Part shown: in pieces, positions 14,901 through 29,056 of the stretch
How the letters are laid out: the number at the start of each line of letters is the position of its first letter
Position numbering within the stretch: position 1 is the first letter of the stretch
Assembly (NCBI GenBank): GCA_017163975.1
Contig: JAFFSR010000220.1
Location: forward strand, 15,084,001-15,148,000
Length of the DNA: 64,000 nt
Direction: 5' to 3'
Source of the DNA: Anastatus disparis
Lineage: Eukaryota > Arthropoda > Insecta > Hymenoptera > Eupelmidae
Position numbers and translations under genes: made by a program
The notes under the pieces: model-generated
The model's database searches: none
What the model was told of the DNA's origin: nothing
Seen by the model: the letters and a program-made list of their open reading frames with translations, nothing else

Positions 14901-16089
14901 ATACAATTATACAGATGATAAATTAAAAGAAAGAGAAAAAAAAGCAACAATTTAATCCGAGGTTTTGCGTCGTTGTTTCCGTACTCATCACCTCAATCAA
15001 GCTGCCGAGATTAAATATCAGAGTATAGCGCGTTGTACAATATGATGTCGCTTGATAATTTGGAATGACCTAAATAGCAGAAAATAACAAAAGCTTCTTG
15101 CCTCGTCCAATTTCTATTAACTTTCTTTCTCCCTCTCTCTCTTTCCCTCATTCACTCTTCACAACTTTTTTTTCTTCCTTTTTTCTTGTTAATTCAACTC
15201 TTTTTCTTACACCGATGCGATCTAAAAAGCTTAGTGCTTCTGTAAAGAAACTTCGTGGCAATACGAACGAGAGAAAATAATTTACTTTACAGGTATATAT
15301 ATATGTATGTTAGCTAAAGATTATCGTAACTTTCTGTACCATCCTCCTCCTCACCCCGGATAATAACGTACCAAATTACTCTCGTAATAACCTACTCGTA
15401 TCCGTGAATTACGCAGCACTAATCCAATCGTGTGATAATTGTACCTTTCATTTAACGAATTGTGAAAAATAATACTGAAACAATTAATTTTTCATGTCAT
15501 TTTATTTGAAAATAATTCAAAAAATTATTACCAATTTTTTTATACATTTATTGACTACAATTTATAATTACAATTTTTTTTACAATTAATTTATATTTAC
15601 AATTTTGATAAAAATTTAAATAGTGTCTATACATTATTCAATTAATATCTATCTCTATCTAGAGATGGATATTTATTTGTAATTATACATACAAAAATGG
15701 CGTATTAAACAACACAGCATGCGTAAAACTTTTTCAAAAATTGTACATAAATATTGATCACAATTAAAAACCTGATAATGCTGTGTAAGTCATTTTAAAA
15801 ATGATATCACAGATAATCGAATTGAATATAGTAATGCTGTACATAAATAAAAATATTGTTAAATAATACTTATCAGTCAGCCTAATAAAATTAATATAAA
15901 TATATAAATTACATAAAAGCACCAATTACAAAAATATAAAAATAGTGTAGTTCACGTTCATTATGAAAAAGAATTAGAATTACAGTATTTTAATATGATG
16001 GACGAAAGCGATGTTTATTAAATATTATTCATTAAAATAATATGTAATTAAATTGCTCTAATTGCAGCAGATAGTTTTAAGTAGTTTTA

Positions 16090-16270
16090 TATCTCCATGT
16101 GGTCAGGGCAAAATGGGCAAGAGCAGTTCCTCTTTAACGTGACAGGCCAGGGGTGATGTGTGCGCGCATGGTCTGTTAAAAACTCGAGAAAAACGGCATA
16201 GTTTTGGTATAATTACTTTGTAAAGAGACTTTGAGAGGAACCAGAGTCGACAGCTTGAGGTTTAGATGAA
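16090..16270. promoter_or_regulatory. complex, less AT-rich island
   Basis: A stretch with GGTCAGGGCAAAATGGGCAA and GTGATGTGTGCGCGCATGGT stands out from its flanks. No ORF, repeat or RNA fold is recognised. Confidence 0.2.
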
Positions 16271-17288
16271 AATTTTACTCCCAGCTTTAATATCATCATA
16301 TATGCTAGAAATAAAAAAAAATAAAGATTTTTTTTAACTCTTAGTTTTTTGCAAAAGTGTTATTACTTTCACATATAAGAAACTTTTGCTCTTTGGTCAC
16401 AATAAAAAAATAATTTATATTATAATTTAATTCAAGACTAAGTGAATGTCATTTACGAAGATGAGTTAAAGGTCGGTAACAATTCAACTTTGCACTGAAA
16501 AAAAATTTTAATTTCACGTGTGTCATAATTTGGATTCGTAAGCTGACCAATATGTTTTGATTATTGGTTATCCGATTAACGGAAAGAATGCTACTGTTAC
16601 ACAAACGATAATGAAACTCGTCCACTTGAAACAAAAAACAATAACGCATTATTTTTTTATTACACTACTGTGTGTAAACAATTTTATCTGGCTTAAGAAA
16701 AAATTTTCATAATTTTTGTATTATTAATAATTTGGAAGTTAATAATAATGAATAAATATTATCATGGCTATTCAGTGTAATAGGTATAAATATTTATTAA
16801 ATGTCACAATGTAAATAAAAAAAAAAGTTGGTTACTTAATGACCGAGATTCGAGCAGCAGTAAACCAAAATCAAGTAGCATCGTTTACGATCGTGTATCA
16901 TATGTTCCGATGCAGTGCAATCATGTGTTGCAAGCATGTATACTCAAAATTTATTTTAGTTTATCAATTAATAAACAATCATATTATTAATTATCGTAGA
17001 ATGATAATTCTAGAAAAAAATATGCATTTGCTTAAAGAATATGACATAAACATTATTTAAATTTAAAAAAAATCTTTAAATTGGCAGTAGAGAACTTTGG
17101 GTTTCTTTATTAAAAATTATTTAAAATTGCATTTTGTTTTTTTCAAAATCACAAATTCCTCTGTGACTACAATCTAATACGCTTTAAAATGGCGAAAATG
17201 TTACGAACTTTTACATTGCTTTAAGCACTTAAATTAATTTTAGAATATTAATTTATTTATCGATTGATAATAAACTATTCGTAATAAA

Positions 17289-17669
17289 TTATACTTGTTT
17301 TAAAAGTAAAAACACCGTGGTTGCATTATTTTTTGAAATCGTAGAAAGTGAAGTTCCCCTTTTGAAATTTGTAATAGGATTATTGTTATCATTGTACTCT
17401 ACTTTTAACTTCACTATTACATTTGAATTATAGCATGAAGCTAAATGTAACATTGTTAAATTATTTGCAATCGCATTGGCGTCCGTGTGATTTATCAAAA
17501 ACACGTTCACAATGGTACGATACTTTTGAGCAGCAAAGTTTATTAATTTTAAGCCAATATTCAGCTCTTCATCACTATCATATAAATTTGTTATAAATAT
17601 CTTATTTATAGTATTTTTATCTCCGTGATATGTTGCAGCATACAATAGGAATATGCGTATAACGTATCT
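17289..17669 (-). pseudogene. ankyrin-repeat-like exon or gene fragment
   Basis: On minus, an acceptor-like TTTTTCTTTCATAG is followed by an open frame of about 126 codons to the stop at 17289-17291. It shows degenerate ankyrin-type periodicity: LLYAATYHGDKNTINKIF, LKLINFAAQKYRTIVNVFLI, NLTMLHLASCYNSNVIVKL, GTSLSTISKNNATTVFLLLK. Each unit has the helix-turn-helix shape and small or hydrophobic spacing of ankyrin repeats, and the third has the TxLHxA core. The frame upstream (17670-17864) is open but hydrophobic and AT-rich, and looks like intron. No other exon was found, so this may be a remnant or the last exon of a gene lying to the right. Confidence 0.45.
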
Positions 17670-18762
17670 ATGAAAGAAAAACATAACAAAGTAAAAAAAT
17701 GATGTACAGAAAAGAAAAGAAAGTAAATAATGTATAGTAAAGTCATGAGAAGAAAGGCACAAATATATGAGAAATCCACTTACTATAAGGAAAATATAGG
17801 ACTTGTACCAAAGGTAAAATTTATGGAAGATACAAAGAAAATAGCGCAAGAAAATAAATACCATAAAGTGAATAGAGGGGACTGAACAGATGAAAAGTAT
17901 TTTGAAGAGAATATTATCAGAAAAAAAATATCACGAAAATCATAGTTTATATTTAAAAGAAAAAAAAATCAAGACATCCATAACCAAAAGGATATTATAT
18001 CATGCATTTAAGGAAGAAAAAGATTGGTCAGCTCATAGCTGGTGTAAATTTACATCCAAGCCTTCGGCTATGAAGTGATATATTATTCTTCTGAACAACA
18101 GGTCAAAAGTACAACGTTTCATTTTCAACGCTGGTAGAGAATACGGTATTTCAGTTTGGTGTTGAAAAAAAGTTTCAAATTCCCGACCGCAAATCCTTAT
18201 AAAAGTGTTAGAAATTAAATTGACCTTTAATTTTGAATTTTGACAATCTAATAATTATTTTAATTATTTAACAATTGCGTATTAATTGTACATATAAAAT
18301 GTAAATGATGTACAATATGTTAGTTTGTTATAGCTTTTTTAAGCTTAACGAATAGCACTTATTTTTAATTCTTTTGCAAGAATCAATTTATAAATACAGT
18401 AAAATAATAATTTATCATGCATTGGGCTGTAAGATCAGAAAATGATGAAATATTAAGGACCCTCTCTCTCTACGACACACGTTACAGCTCTGTTCAATCT
18501 GCGTGCTGGTGTCTTGCCCACATATTTTAGCTTTTTTAAAATATGTTATTTCTAATAAATTAAAATGAATACAAGCTTAATAGTAAATTAATGCAAAGAT
18601 TAGACACAAAATGAGACACTTTTGTTTTTTTTTAATTAATAGTACGTTACTTATTTAATTTATTAGTACAGTAACGTTCTCCTAATTTTTTTAAAGATCA
18701 CAGAAATAATTTTAACTAGAATACTCATCATATATATAATGTTACAATATATTGCAAAGGAG

Positions 18763-18959
18763 GTCGTCAGTGGCTCAGTCGGTAGAGCGATGGATTCGTA
18801 ATCTCGAGGTTCCGAGTTCGAATCCCGCTCTCGGCGACTGATTTATACAAGCACCACTGTACGTTACATGTGCTTTATTCACAAACCCACTGGTAACCTT
18901 CGTCTCTAATTAACAATGTTAGAATAAATATAGCGACGTTAAATAAAAAAAAAAAAAAA
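18763..18959 (+). mobile_element. tRNA-derived SINE (family 1), full length, best-preserved
   Basis: Box A TGGCTCAGTCGG at 18771-18782, box B AGTTCGAATCC at 18815-18825, conserved body (ACAAGCACCACTGTACGTTA), end AGCGACGTTAAAT and a 15-base A run. The anticodon-loop position reads TTCGTAA (CGT), pointing to a tRNA-Thr ancestor, but this is tentative. Confidence 0.93.
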
Positions 18960-21385
18960 CAATAATAAAAACGAGAATAAGAATAATATTTTGGTAAAGG
19001 TAGATTTAAAAAACCAAACTAAATAATATTTTTGATAATCAATGTATATCTAGAGTTTTTATGAAGATTCATGTTATATCAGTAATTTTATGGTCTCTAC
19101 CTTAACCAGTTATCCGTTCCCGTTCCTTTTTTGTTCTTGGAGTAGACTTTACGATTCCATTACTTTACTAAATTAGAAAGATTTCTCAACCAATATTACT
19201 TCTTCCTATTATATTACGGCAGAATCGTATATTTAAATGAAAATTTTCTTTCTTTTTCTTAAATAATAATTCTAGAACAATTAAAATTCGGAATTAGCGA
19301 AAGTAATTAAATTCGTTCGTTAATTCTCGTGTTAAAAAATTTATAAATTACATTTTAAAAAGACCGATAAAATTGCTTAAAAATAGTATATCCCGAAAGG
19401 ATTTTGCAGCTGAAATAATCAAATTTCACAGAGTCTTATGGATTATTTTCAAACGAAATAATATCAATTTAAAAATTTTAAATCTATGTATAATCCAGTA
19501 AATAACGTTTCAATTAGCAAATAATCGTTTAGTTAAACGTCACCTCGATTGAAATGCAAACATATTTATCACATTGGAAAAAAAGTGGTTTTATCCTCGA
19601 ATACATGACAAATGTTTGTCAGCGCTAAAAATGTTGGCGTATATCAAAAGAAAAATAGACGAAGAGAGAGTTGTTTCTTCGTCGCTCGCAAGTTTTCACT
19701 TTAGCCATACAAATCGTCCAAACGAATCATCCTGCTGGCTATAAAATGAAGCCCTCACACAACTTTTCACGAGTTTTCCTACATTTTTCCGGAAGGAACG
19801 GATGAGCTGTATGAATTTTCAACGATGCACACTGGCAGAGAAACGAGATAACAAAAAAAAAAAGAACGAGAACAAAACAGGAAAAATATGAAAGGTAAAG
19901 AATAAAAAGGAATGAGAAAAGAGGGAAGAAAAATAGCGTAACAGCGGAAGCTAACTGTGTCATCGAATTAAAAGGAGAAGCTTAAAGATTGGCCTCTGTC
20001 AATGCAACAATGCTAAAAGCTTTGAGATATGCTTTTCCACTTTACTTCAACGGACGACAATGGGAATATTTCAGCCGGACCCCTTCTGATGCTCGTTTTT
20101 ATCGTAATAAAGAACGAGCTTTTCTCGAGAATTGAGCCAAAATATGCACAGAAGAATAAGGTGCAGCTAAATTGTGTACTGCATAATTCTTTATTTTTCT
20201 TTTACTTTTTTTTTTTAATTTTTCAAAGAATTCAAACAATACGTTTGAATTTTCACAAAAGCTATTATAATTTCCATTATTTTATTCAAAGATTAACTTC
20301 AAAGATTATTTTCTTGGACGATTATTTTTACATTATTTTAACTTGTTATTAATTTAATAAAACGAATAAATATTTAATAAATGAATTTATCACAAACTTT
20401 TTATTGAAATTTAAACTTCAGTTCTTACTGTATTAAGAAAGTCGCAAAACATTTTTAATGATGATATTTAAGATTCAAATGAAATTTAAAAAAATAATAT
20501 AGTTTAATTGTTTAATAAAATTGAAATTAAAATGCAAAAAGATATGGAGAAACATTTAAGAGGACTGTCAGAATAAAGAAAATTTTTCGCATGTTCATTT
20601 GAATTCTGTGCATTCCCAACGGAATATTCGCAATCTCATATTTGATTGCGGGCAAGGTACAAAAAAAAAAAGAGAAAGTGGAAAAAAAGAGAAAATGTAA
20701 AATTAAATCTCTCTTAAAGCAGTGTGTCGGTTCGATACTCAGCAAGTTTTATTCCGCGGCTCTCTTTTCGCGAGCGGGCGAGAGCCTTTTTAAAAGAACA
20801 CCGACGCCACGTAATTTATGATAGAAAGAAAGGTGAGGAGGGCATATACGGAATATAAAGAAAGAAAAGAATATGGCGAGCTATACTGCATCAAAATTGC
20901 ACACCGCGAATCTCAACGCGCATGGATGATGAGAGAGAGAAAGAGAAAGAAAAAAAAAAAAATAATGGGAGCAGATGGGCTTTAAGTGTCGCAGACAATT
21001 TATGGTGGCTTTCGCTCGTTAAGGCAAATCGATTTATGAGCGTTATTAAAGTACCACTACTGGACTTTGCAAGTGATTTTTATTTATATATTTCAATGCA
21101 TATTTTTTACTTTTTCATTATCGAATATATTTATCTGCAGACGATGACACGTCATTAAATTCTCATGTTTTTCATTTTTATAGTTGACAATTTAATATTA
21201 TGTTAAATAATATTCATTCTGAGTGCAGTTATACGATACTTAATTAATTTAATTGTAATGACAATAATAATTTATATGACGATCATACATATACACAAAT
21301 TTATACATAAATTCAAAAGATTCAATACAAAATCTTAGCTTTCATTTAAAAATATATATTTATTTAATAGACTATTACTATAAAA

Positions 21386-21591
21386 GGTCTTCAGTGGCTC
21401 ACTTGGTAGAGCGATGGATTCATAATCTCGAGGATCCGAGTTTGAATCCCGCTCTCGGCGTTCCATTGATACAAGCATCACTGTATACGATACATATGCT
21501 TTGTTCGCAAACAAACTGAAACGACCTCCGTCGCTAATTAGCATCGTAATAATAGCTGAAATACAGCGACGTTAAATAAATTAAAAAAAAA
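21386..21591 (+). mobile_element. tRNA-derived SINE (family 1), full length
   Basis: Head TGGCTCACTTGGTAGAGCGA with one box A change, box B AGTTTGAATCCC, body and GCGACGTTAAATAAAT end, A-rich tail. Confidence 0.9.
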
Positions 21592-24271
21592 TATTATTTG
21601 TGCAGAATTTATATGAATAAAATTTGCAGGATGAAACCTTTTTTTATGCACTATTTTTAATTTTCTATTATAAATAAATCATTTGAAACAGTCCCTTACT
21701 CATAAAAAAATTTTTGTCTATCAGCATCTGTAACTTTAAATGTTCATACAGCTTATGTAAGCTTTTAGTATTTTTATACGAATGATACATGAAAGCAAAT
21801 TTATGATGTCTTTCAAATAAATCTGACATACATAAATTTAAGATCGAGAAAAATTCTTCTTGCTGTTTTGATATTCTAAATTAAAAGATTTGAAACTATA
21901 TGAGATACAGATATGTACTGTAGTTATTTTTGCTATAAGATCTTGATGTCGAGTTATAAGATTTTTTAGTATGAAAATATTGCTTTAGTTTAAGTAGTAG
22001 TTTTTCATATATAAAGTACACACAAGATAAATTTATTTTTCCGTTTGATTTTAGTAAGCTTTCGTATGATTATATAGCATCTGTGATAGAATGTTTGCTT
22101 TTAAATTGACTGAAATATTTAAAAATTATATTTTCATAAGTTGTTTCATATTTTTGTAAATTTCTTGAACAAATTTTCGTGTTATAATATAATATAATTC
22201 ATTCGAATATGCATCAAGTTTTTTATAAATTATTACACTTAATGATTGTTTTAAAATATTAAACATATCAGAATTTTATATAAACACACTCAAATTATAT
22301 TAAAATTTTTTAGTTTTTACATATTTTTCTTTATTTTTGTCTGAAGAGTTTAAATTTTGCAACTTTAATTGAACAAACTTTCTATGTGTATAGTTTTTAA
22401 AAACATATTTAATTTAAATGAAAGAAAACTAATAAAAGCAGATAGTATGAAACAATTCATATTAAAAAGTAAAAAATAATTTTGTTTTCACGAAATTTAC
22501 TTTTATAAAGTTTTCTAATTATGAATGACGAAAAAGAAAAGCGTGGGACGCGCTGTTTTTATAGAATATTTTTTTATTTAATTCAATCACTTTTCTAAAA
22601 TGATTGTGTTTAAGAAAGCATCCCACGTTTTTTCTTTTAGTCATGTATATAAATAAGAAGTTTTTTAGAAGTAATTTTCTTGAAAACAAAATTTCTTTTT
22701 GTATTTTAATATTAATGGTTCAATTTCGTTTATTTTTATTAAGTTTTTCTTTTTTAAAAAAATGCACGTTAAAAAAATTTTTCCATTCTAGTCATCACTT
22801 ACGTTTTTTCGCTAAGATTGAGGGAAAAAAATGTAAGGATACAAATTATTAGATACGCAACGGAAAAATAAATGCAATCGTGGAATGGAAAATTAACTCA
22901 CTTGGTAAAGTGTTCATCTTCGTTACATTACAGCCTCGATAAAATTCAGCTACGAGCAGTTTCGATCTTTCTTCTTTTTAGATTAATTATACTTTAGAAG
23001 TAATATAAATTATATATTATGTATGCTTGGAATTTCAATTCAGCTCATCCACTCCGTGATAAATAAAATTAATTCTTTACATGCTTCTCTCAGTTATTAA
23101 TTTTTACTTTTCTAAGTAGATGTATTATTTTCTTTTCTTTCATTTTCATTTTTACATTTCATCGCAATATAGAGGGCAACGTTGAGAAATTTATGAATCT
23201 GTCATTAATACTTTCATTTAGTAAAATATAAGATTAAAATCATTAATATGTAGAAACGAGAGAAAATTTAAGAAAACAAAGGATTGAAATGACAAAATCA
23301 AGTGGAAAAATCAAGATATCGTCAGCCTTTTTAAATAAGTAAAACGAAAGTTCAAAGTTTTTTGTTTTTCAAAATGCAAAGTCAACTAACTTGGCTTAAT
23401 TTTATTTAACTTCATAAATTTCTTGATAATTAAAAGATAAACGTGATCTTAAACTAAGATTTAAAAAATTACCTCATGGCCATTTTTTCCTGTGTCTTAA
23501 ATAATATCAAATAAATTTTTTATTTTTTTTATATATTATTTTTATGCATCACATCTCACGACTTTATATATCACCTAATACAATAAAAATGTTAACAAGA
23601 AAATATTCTGTGGTAAAAATATCATCAGCTTGGATTAAAAACCTGCCATTTCAAAAAGTCGTGAAAACAATTCGATTCCAATTTCATTTGAAGGGCGTAC
23701 TATTTCACTCAAGTCTCGGTGATGTAAAAAAAACTTTAATTTTTAACAATCAAATTCACTTGATTGCTTTTCGATTAAAAATACGGTATTAATGAAGCTG
23801 TTTACAAGACTTTTTTAAGAATCAGCTTATCAGTGTTAATATGCATAAATAAATAAATTTCTGTAAAGTTCGATGGTAAAAAAGATTTACATTTAAATTC
23901 TATATAATTTTCCGTGCCAAATATCTTTACTTTATGTCTAATTATTTCTTAACAAAATTCATCGATGCCAATTTTATTATTTTCTAATAACTTTCTTATG
24001 ATTTGCATTTTTATTATATAAATTGTTTTCAAATAATCTATCATGGAAGCTTATGGGATTAATTTCTATTTATGCGAATAAAATGGAAATCTATTTTTGA
24101 TTTTGACGAAAAGAAGATTCTCTTTTTTTTTATTTTTATCCCCTTTCTTTGTATTTCGATATTTAAATTTTGAATATCATTTCATTATATAGTTACATTA
24201 CAACAAAAAAAAATTAGTGAATTAAAATTTAAAATATATAGAAATAAATAAATTAAAAAGGTAAAATTCAT

Positions 24272-24440
24272 TTCGTAATCTGGAGGACCCGAGTTCAAAT
24301 ATCGCTCTCGGCCGATTTATACAAGTATCACTGTATACAATATATATACTTTGTTCGCAAACGAACTGAAATGATCTCCGTCGCTAATTTGCATCGTAAT
24401 GATAGCATAAATACAGCGACGTTAAATAAAATTTAAAAAA
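24272..24440 (+). mobile_element. tRNA-derived SINE (family 1), 5'-truncated
   Basis: It begins inside the tRNA-like head at TTCGTAATCTGGAGG, so box A is missing. Box B is altered (GAGTTCAAATATC). The body and the GCGACGTTAAATAAAA end are complete. Confidence 0.85.
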
Positions 24441-26129
24441 TTGATAATATAGTACTAGATGAATAAAACGATGCTTCATAACTATAACTTCAAAATTTAA
24501 TTTTTTTTACAAATAATTAAAGATATTTTTAAAGACTATTTATTCGACGAGTAAATAAAATTTTATAACTTTAGAAAGTTAAGTTACAATAATAAGAGAA
24601 TATCACACGCTCTTTTACGTATGCTTAAAATTTTCCAACGAATTTTAGTTTACTAAGTTGATTACTGAAGTCTAAAGTTGCAAAACTTTGTTTCCATTCT
24701 TTACCCCCCCTTTCTCATGGTATTATAAGCGATATTAACTAGAGTGAGACATGCCTTACTAGCTAGACTTTCTCATAAAAATAAGAAAAAGTAACTAACG
24801 TGTCAAAATTAATACGAATTAAATTTTCGTCAAATGTTCTTTATTAAATTAATGATATTTTATACTTTATGACCAACTTTTCCAAATAAATAAAATAACA
24901 ACATGAAAATTAACAAATTTTCAGTGTCTACACAATTTTTCATTGCATATTTATTTATTCAAATATAAATAAATAAATATAATAATAACAATAATTCTAA
25001 AAAACACAAACATAAAATCTAAATTGCTTATAAACCTTCTTTGCAAAGTAAAATCAATTTCAATTTAAATATTATTATAAAAATTCAAATTTAAAAAATA
25101 TCGAAGAAATGATATATTTAAAAAAATTCCATCGATAATCAAAAAGCATAGATCTATATAAATTGTAAATAGCAGTAAAACTAAATCGAAAATTCGTAAC
25201 ATGCTATCCCTCCATACCATTAAAACATTCTCAGCACGTAGTATTCTACCAAGGGAAAATTAATTTGTACCGCTACTACTCTCCTCCTTCCTAAGAGAGA
25301 AGGTTTGCTCTGAGTTACTTTCCTCGGCGAAAGTGCTCAGATAAATTTCAGCAACTAGCCATCTCAAGATGGGCTAAAACTTAGACGGGTTTCTCTCTCT
25401 CTCTTCTCTAGCGATTAAAACGTTAGCCAACCCCCGAAATGGTAACCAAACTTATATGACGAATTTCCTTCTTATATCTTTGTGTTATATTTGTAAATGG
25501 AAATTCTTGTGAACGAGCATTTATAGTTTCGTTGGAAATTTCTATGTTACCCAGCTGCTATGTCAATCCATTAGCCAAATACGTATTTTAATATTATATA
25601 TACATATATAAGATAGTAAGTCATATATTATTTTGGATATAGAGTTTAAACTTGGGCTTTTGATAATCAAATGGAAATAATGAAATATCACGAGCGATGA
25701 TTTATAAACGCTATTGTTCATTTATCGGTTTTACCATTTTAATTGTTGAAAATGTAATAATTAATTAATATTTCAATAAAATTACATATTAAAGTCCAAT
25801 TTATAATAAATTATACAGATATTAATAATAAAAATTATGCGAAAGAATAACAAATAAATTATTAAATAAAATAAAATAACGAATAAATCAAACGAATCTA
25901 AAACAGCGTATTAATTACAATGGAATTGAAAATGAAAATCAACAAATAATCATGACATAACTGGCAAATTCCACGCTTATGAACAATTTCCCCTTGTTTA
26001 AATTACATACAACCCAGCATACCTACCTCTGACATTCTCGTTTTCGAAGTTACTAAACAATCCGCAGTACCAGTCGTATAGTCGGATTAAAGTGTAAGAA
26101 ATGTTTTGTCATTTGTTTAAATTTAACGT

Positions 26130-26144
26130 TTGTGTGTGTGTGTG
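26130..26144. repeat. (TG)n microsatellite
   Basis: Seven TG units followed by CGTATG. Confidence 0.85.
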
Positions 26145-28849
26145 CGTATGCAGATTATTAAATAACTTTTTTAATTTGCAATATTTGCAAGTTTTATTTG
26201 TGACTGAACGTTCTTTTTATTACGCGTATTTCTGTTAATGCAAAAATAAAAAGTACGAGGAAATTTAAGTCGTTGCGAGATTGACGTGTAATTTATGTAA
26301 AATTATGGATTAAGTGAAAATGATTTTTAGTAAATTAATAGTTCATAAATTAAAATTAAAAGCTCTTTTTGTTATGAAATGAAAAATAAAAATTTGAATC
26401 TAAATATATTGTTCAATCTATTATCAAATTAATTTTTTATCCTTATTTAGCTTTTATTTTTTTACTTTCATAAGTTTTAATTCCACAATAATCTTTAATA
26501 GAAGAACATAAATTGTACTATAATTTTAAAACTCATAATACATATTTAAAACACCAATTTGGCGCTATTTAAAATTTTGACATTTTCGTAAATTTGTAAT
26601 GTGTAAATGAATTCAAACTGAAAAATTTAATTTTGCACCAGTGAAAAACTAAAGAAATTGTTTTACTTTTAATGTCTGATGAAATCTGGATTTTTTCACT
26701 TGCCTTTGTAGTTTTAATTTCAGTTACCATCGTCAATTTTTTATGTTTCCCTTTATTTCTTGGCATTAATGAATTTTTTTAGTTTTCATATTTTAATTAT
26801 TTTCCTTTTCATTAAATCATTTTCATAAAATATAATTAAATATCCAATTTAACAGGAGTCCCATAATCGAGTTACTACCTAATAGGATGTATAATTACAT
26901 CCTTTGTTGCTCCACCATCTTTGTATACATATATATTTTACAATTTTCTAATCCTCGAAATATTTACGTTAGTCAGAAGGATCCTCTAATCTTATAAAGG
27001 CTCTGACTTTGGCAAATTCTATGCAAGGAATGGATTTCCGTTATACAATACAAGACGATAGAACCCTTAGCTAGCTCTTCGATGGAATTAAGGTAAACGT
27101 GCTGAGAAATACGATTTCACAAGTGTGTGTATATATTTAAATTTATATTGAGAAATATTTTCCCAATTTTTTATAAAATTAAGTAATTCTAATTTCTGAT
27201 TTTTGACAATAGATTATTTAAAAAAAAAGACGACTAAATTAATGATTGCACGATAGTTAAAAAATTTAACCTTTAAAATAGAATTTGTAATGACAAGTAA
27301 TTCTTTTTCAATTTAAATGAAATTATTTTTTTTAATTTCATATCCTTAAAATTTGATTAATATTTTAAAAAAATATATAATTAACTATAAAATTTGTATT
27401 CAAAATTCAAATAGAAAAAAAATCGTCTTAAAAATACGGGATAAAAATAAAAGTTTTTCAAAAATAGATCAATCGAAACATAAATTTTAATATTAATAGA
27501 ATAAGTTTATAGGACGAAAAGAAAAAAAAACCATCAACCTTAATATAACCTTGAAAAATATATCCCATTAAATCAAGATTACCCATAACATGATGACCCT
27601 TTTCATATCCAACAAACTTTCATATACTAGGCAATTTTATTAAGGTTACCACCCCATAAGAAAGGATGATAAATAAAAATACGAACCCTTAGGTTAGAGT
27701 AACAATAGATTACAAGAACTCACTGTAATATTAACTAGGCGATTTAATGAATTTGATAAAAAAATATGAAAGATAAAGAAAAAAGGAAACCGGTAAACAT
27801 AGTTAAACTATATGAAATGAAAAAAAAAAATTTGCGTTCGACCGTAAAGGAAGGAAAAAGGAAGAAGAGGATGCCTTACGTTTTTACATAACACTGTATA
27901 TTAAATATCCGCGGGTAAGGAGCTTCCAGTATAAAGCTTTTTTCCAAAGCTTATTTTTTTCTTTTCTATAGTATACGTGCCTATACGACATCGTTACTTA
28001 CTCTTCTATTTCTTATGTGTACACATATAGACAGCGCGCGGAATAAGAGACGAGTTTTATGGTCGTATGAGACACAACCTAAAGTCTCTTGTCTCTTTTT
28101 TTTTTCTTATTCTTTCCGAGGGAATATAAAACTTTTTTATAGTTCGCGAGAGGCAATAGTTTCGGTATGCTTCGAAACAAACTTTATGCGAACGTTACGC
28201 GTTCGGTCTTGCATTGGTCCTATATACACGCAATACTACTACTGCTACTATACGATTTAACGTTTTTTTAGTTTTATTTTTTTTATTTTAGTTTATAAGA
28301 AACCAGTTGCCATATTTACATCATTTGAAATTTCGAGGTTTTAATTATAAAATTATAAATTTCTTATAGAAATAAAAATAACAAAATTAAGATTAGTCTT
28401 TTGACAAATTGATAAAAAAAATATCATGATACATTAAATAACATTTTTTTCTCAAATTATTCACTATGAAAATTAATCATGTTTAAAATACTAATCACTA
28501 AAATGTTTAATTATGATTAAATATAGTGTTAATGCTGCGAATTTCCATATACCCAAATTCCATGTACTTGTGAGACTGAGTACGCTTACAAAATCAGTAA
28601 CCATCATTAATTTTGAATCATTATTCAAATCAAAACACATATTAAATTGTATAACCATTATTTCCTTGAATAAAAAACTGATAGTCTTAATCAAATGTAT
28701 AAAATAAAATGATTAAATTATTAACTTTCGCTCATAAAACATTTTTGTGACAAAACTATTCGAAATTTTATTTTGTCAATTAGATTTTTAATTAAAAACT
28801 ATAGAGAAAAACTAATACAGAATATAAATAATAAATAATATTATACTTT

Positions 28850-29056
28850 TTTTTTTTTTTTTTATATCCACGGGCATTACTGCCCTTTTTTTAACCCATA
28901 GAAATTAATTTTCAATACAACACAATTTGACGTATTATTTAACGTGGTGTCAGCCCACGGCAGAGACAGCGAAAAAGCGACCAGACGGGGATTCGATCCC
29001 GCGCCAACGGGAATACGAGTCACGCGCCTTAGCCACTACTCTACTGAACTCTACGA
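28850..29056 (-). mobile_element. second tRNA-derived SINE family
   Basis: On minus: tRNA-like head AGTAGTGGCTAAGGCGCGTG (box A-like), box B-like GGGATCGAATCCCC, and a body with CTGTCTCTGCCGTGGGCTGA. It ends in GGGCAGTAATGCCCGTGGAT followed by an A run (T run at 28850-28863 on plus). The body shares nothing visible with family 1. Only one copy is in the window. Confidence 0.7.

Larger units (their letters stand above)
8450..17288. other. AT-rich DNA without recognised gene
   Basis: Nothing recognised apart from the A run at 10910, the AAAG repeat at 11961 and the island at 16090-16270. Confidence 0.6.
17670..28849. other. AT-rich DNA with SINEs, no recognised gene
   Basis: It contains three family 1 SINE copies (18763, 21386, 24272). 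Less AT-rich patches lie at about 20730-20930, 25230-25440 and 26960-27110, with no coding frame in them. The rest is plain AT-rich sequence. Confidence 0.55.

Noticed and set aside
17670..17864. N-terminal hydrophobic part of the 191-codon frame on minus
   Set aside because: It is AT-rich Phe/Leu/Tyr sequence ahead of a good splice acceptor; membrane-like translation is what such intron sequence gives.
18763..18840. Possible genuine tRNA gene (boxes A and B, TTCGTAA loop)
   Set aside because: The same head is attached to the same tRNA-unrelated body and A-rich tail in all full copies, so these are SINE heads; the acceptor stem does not close properly.
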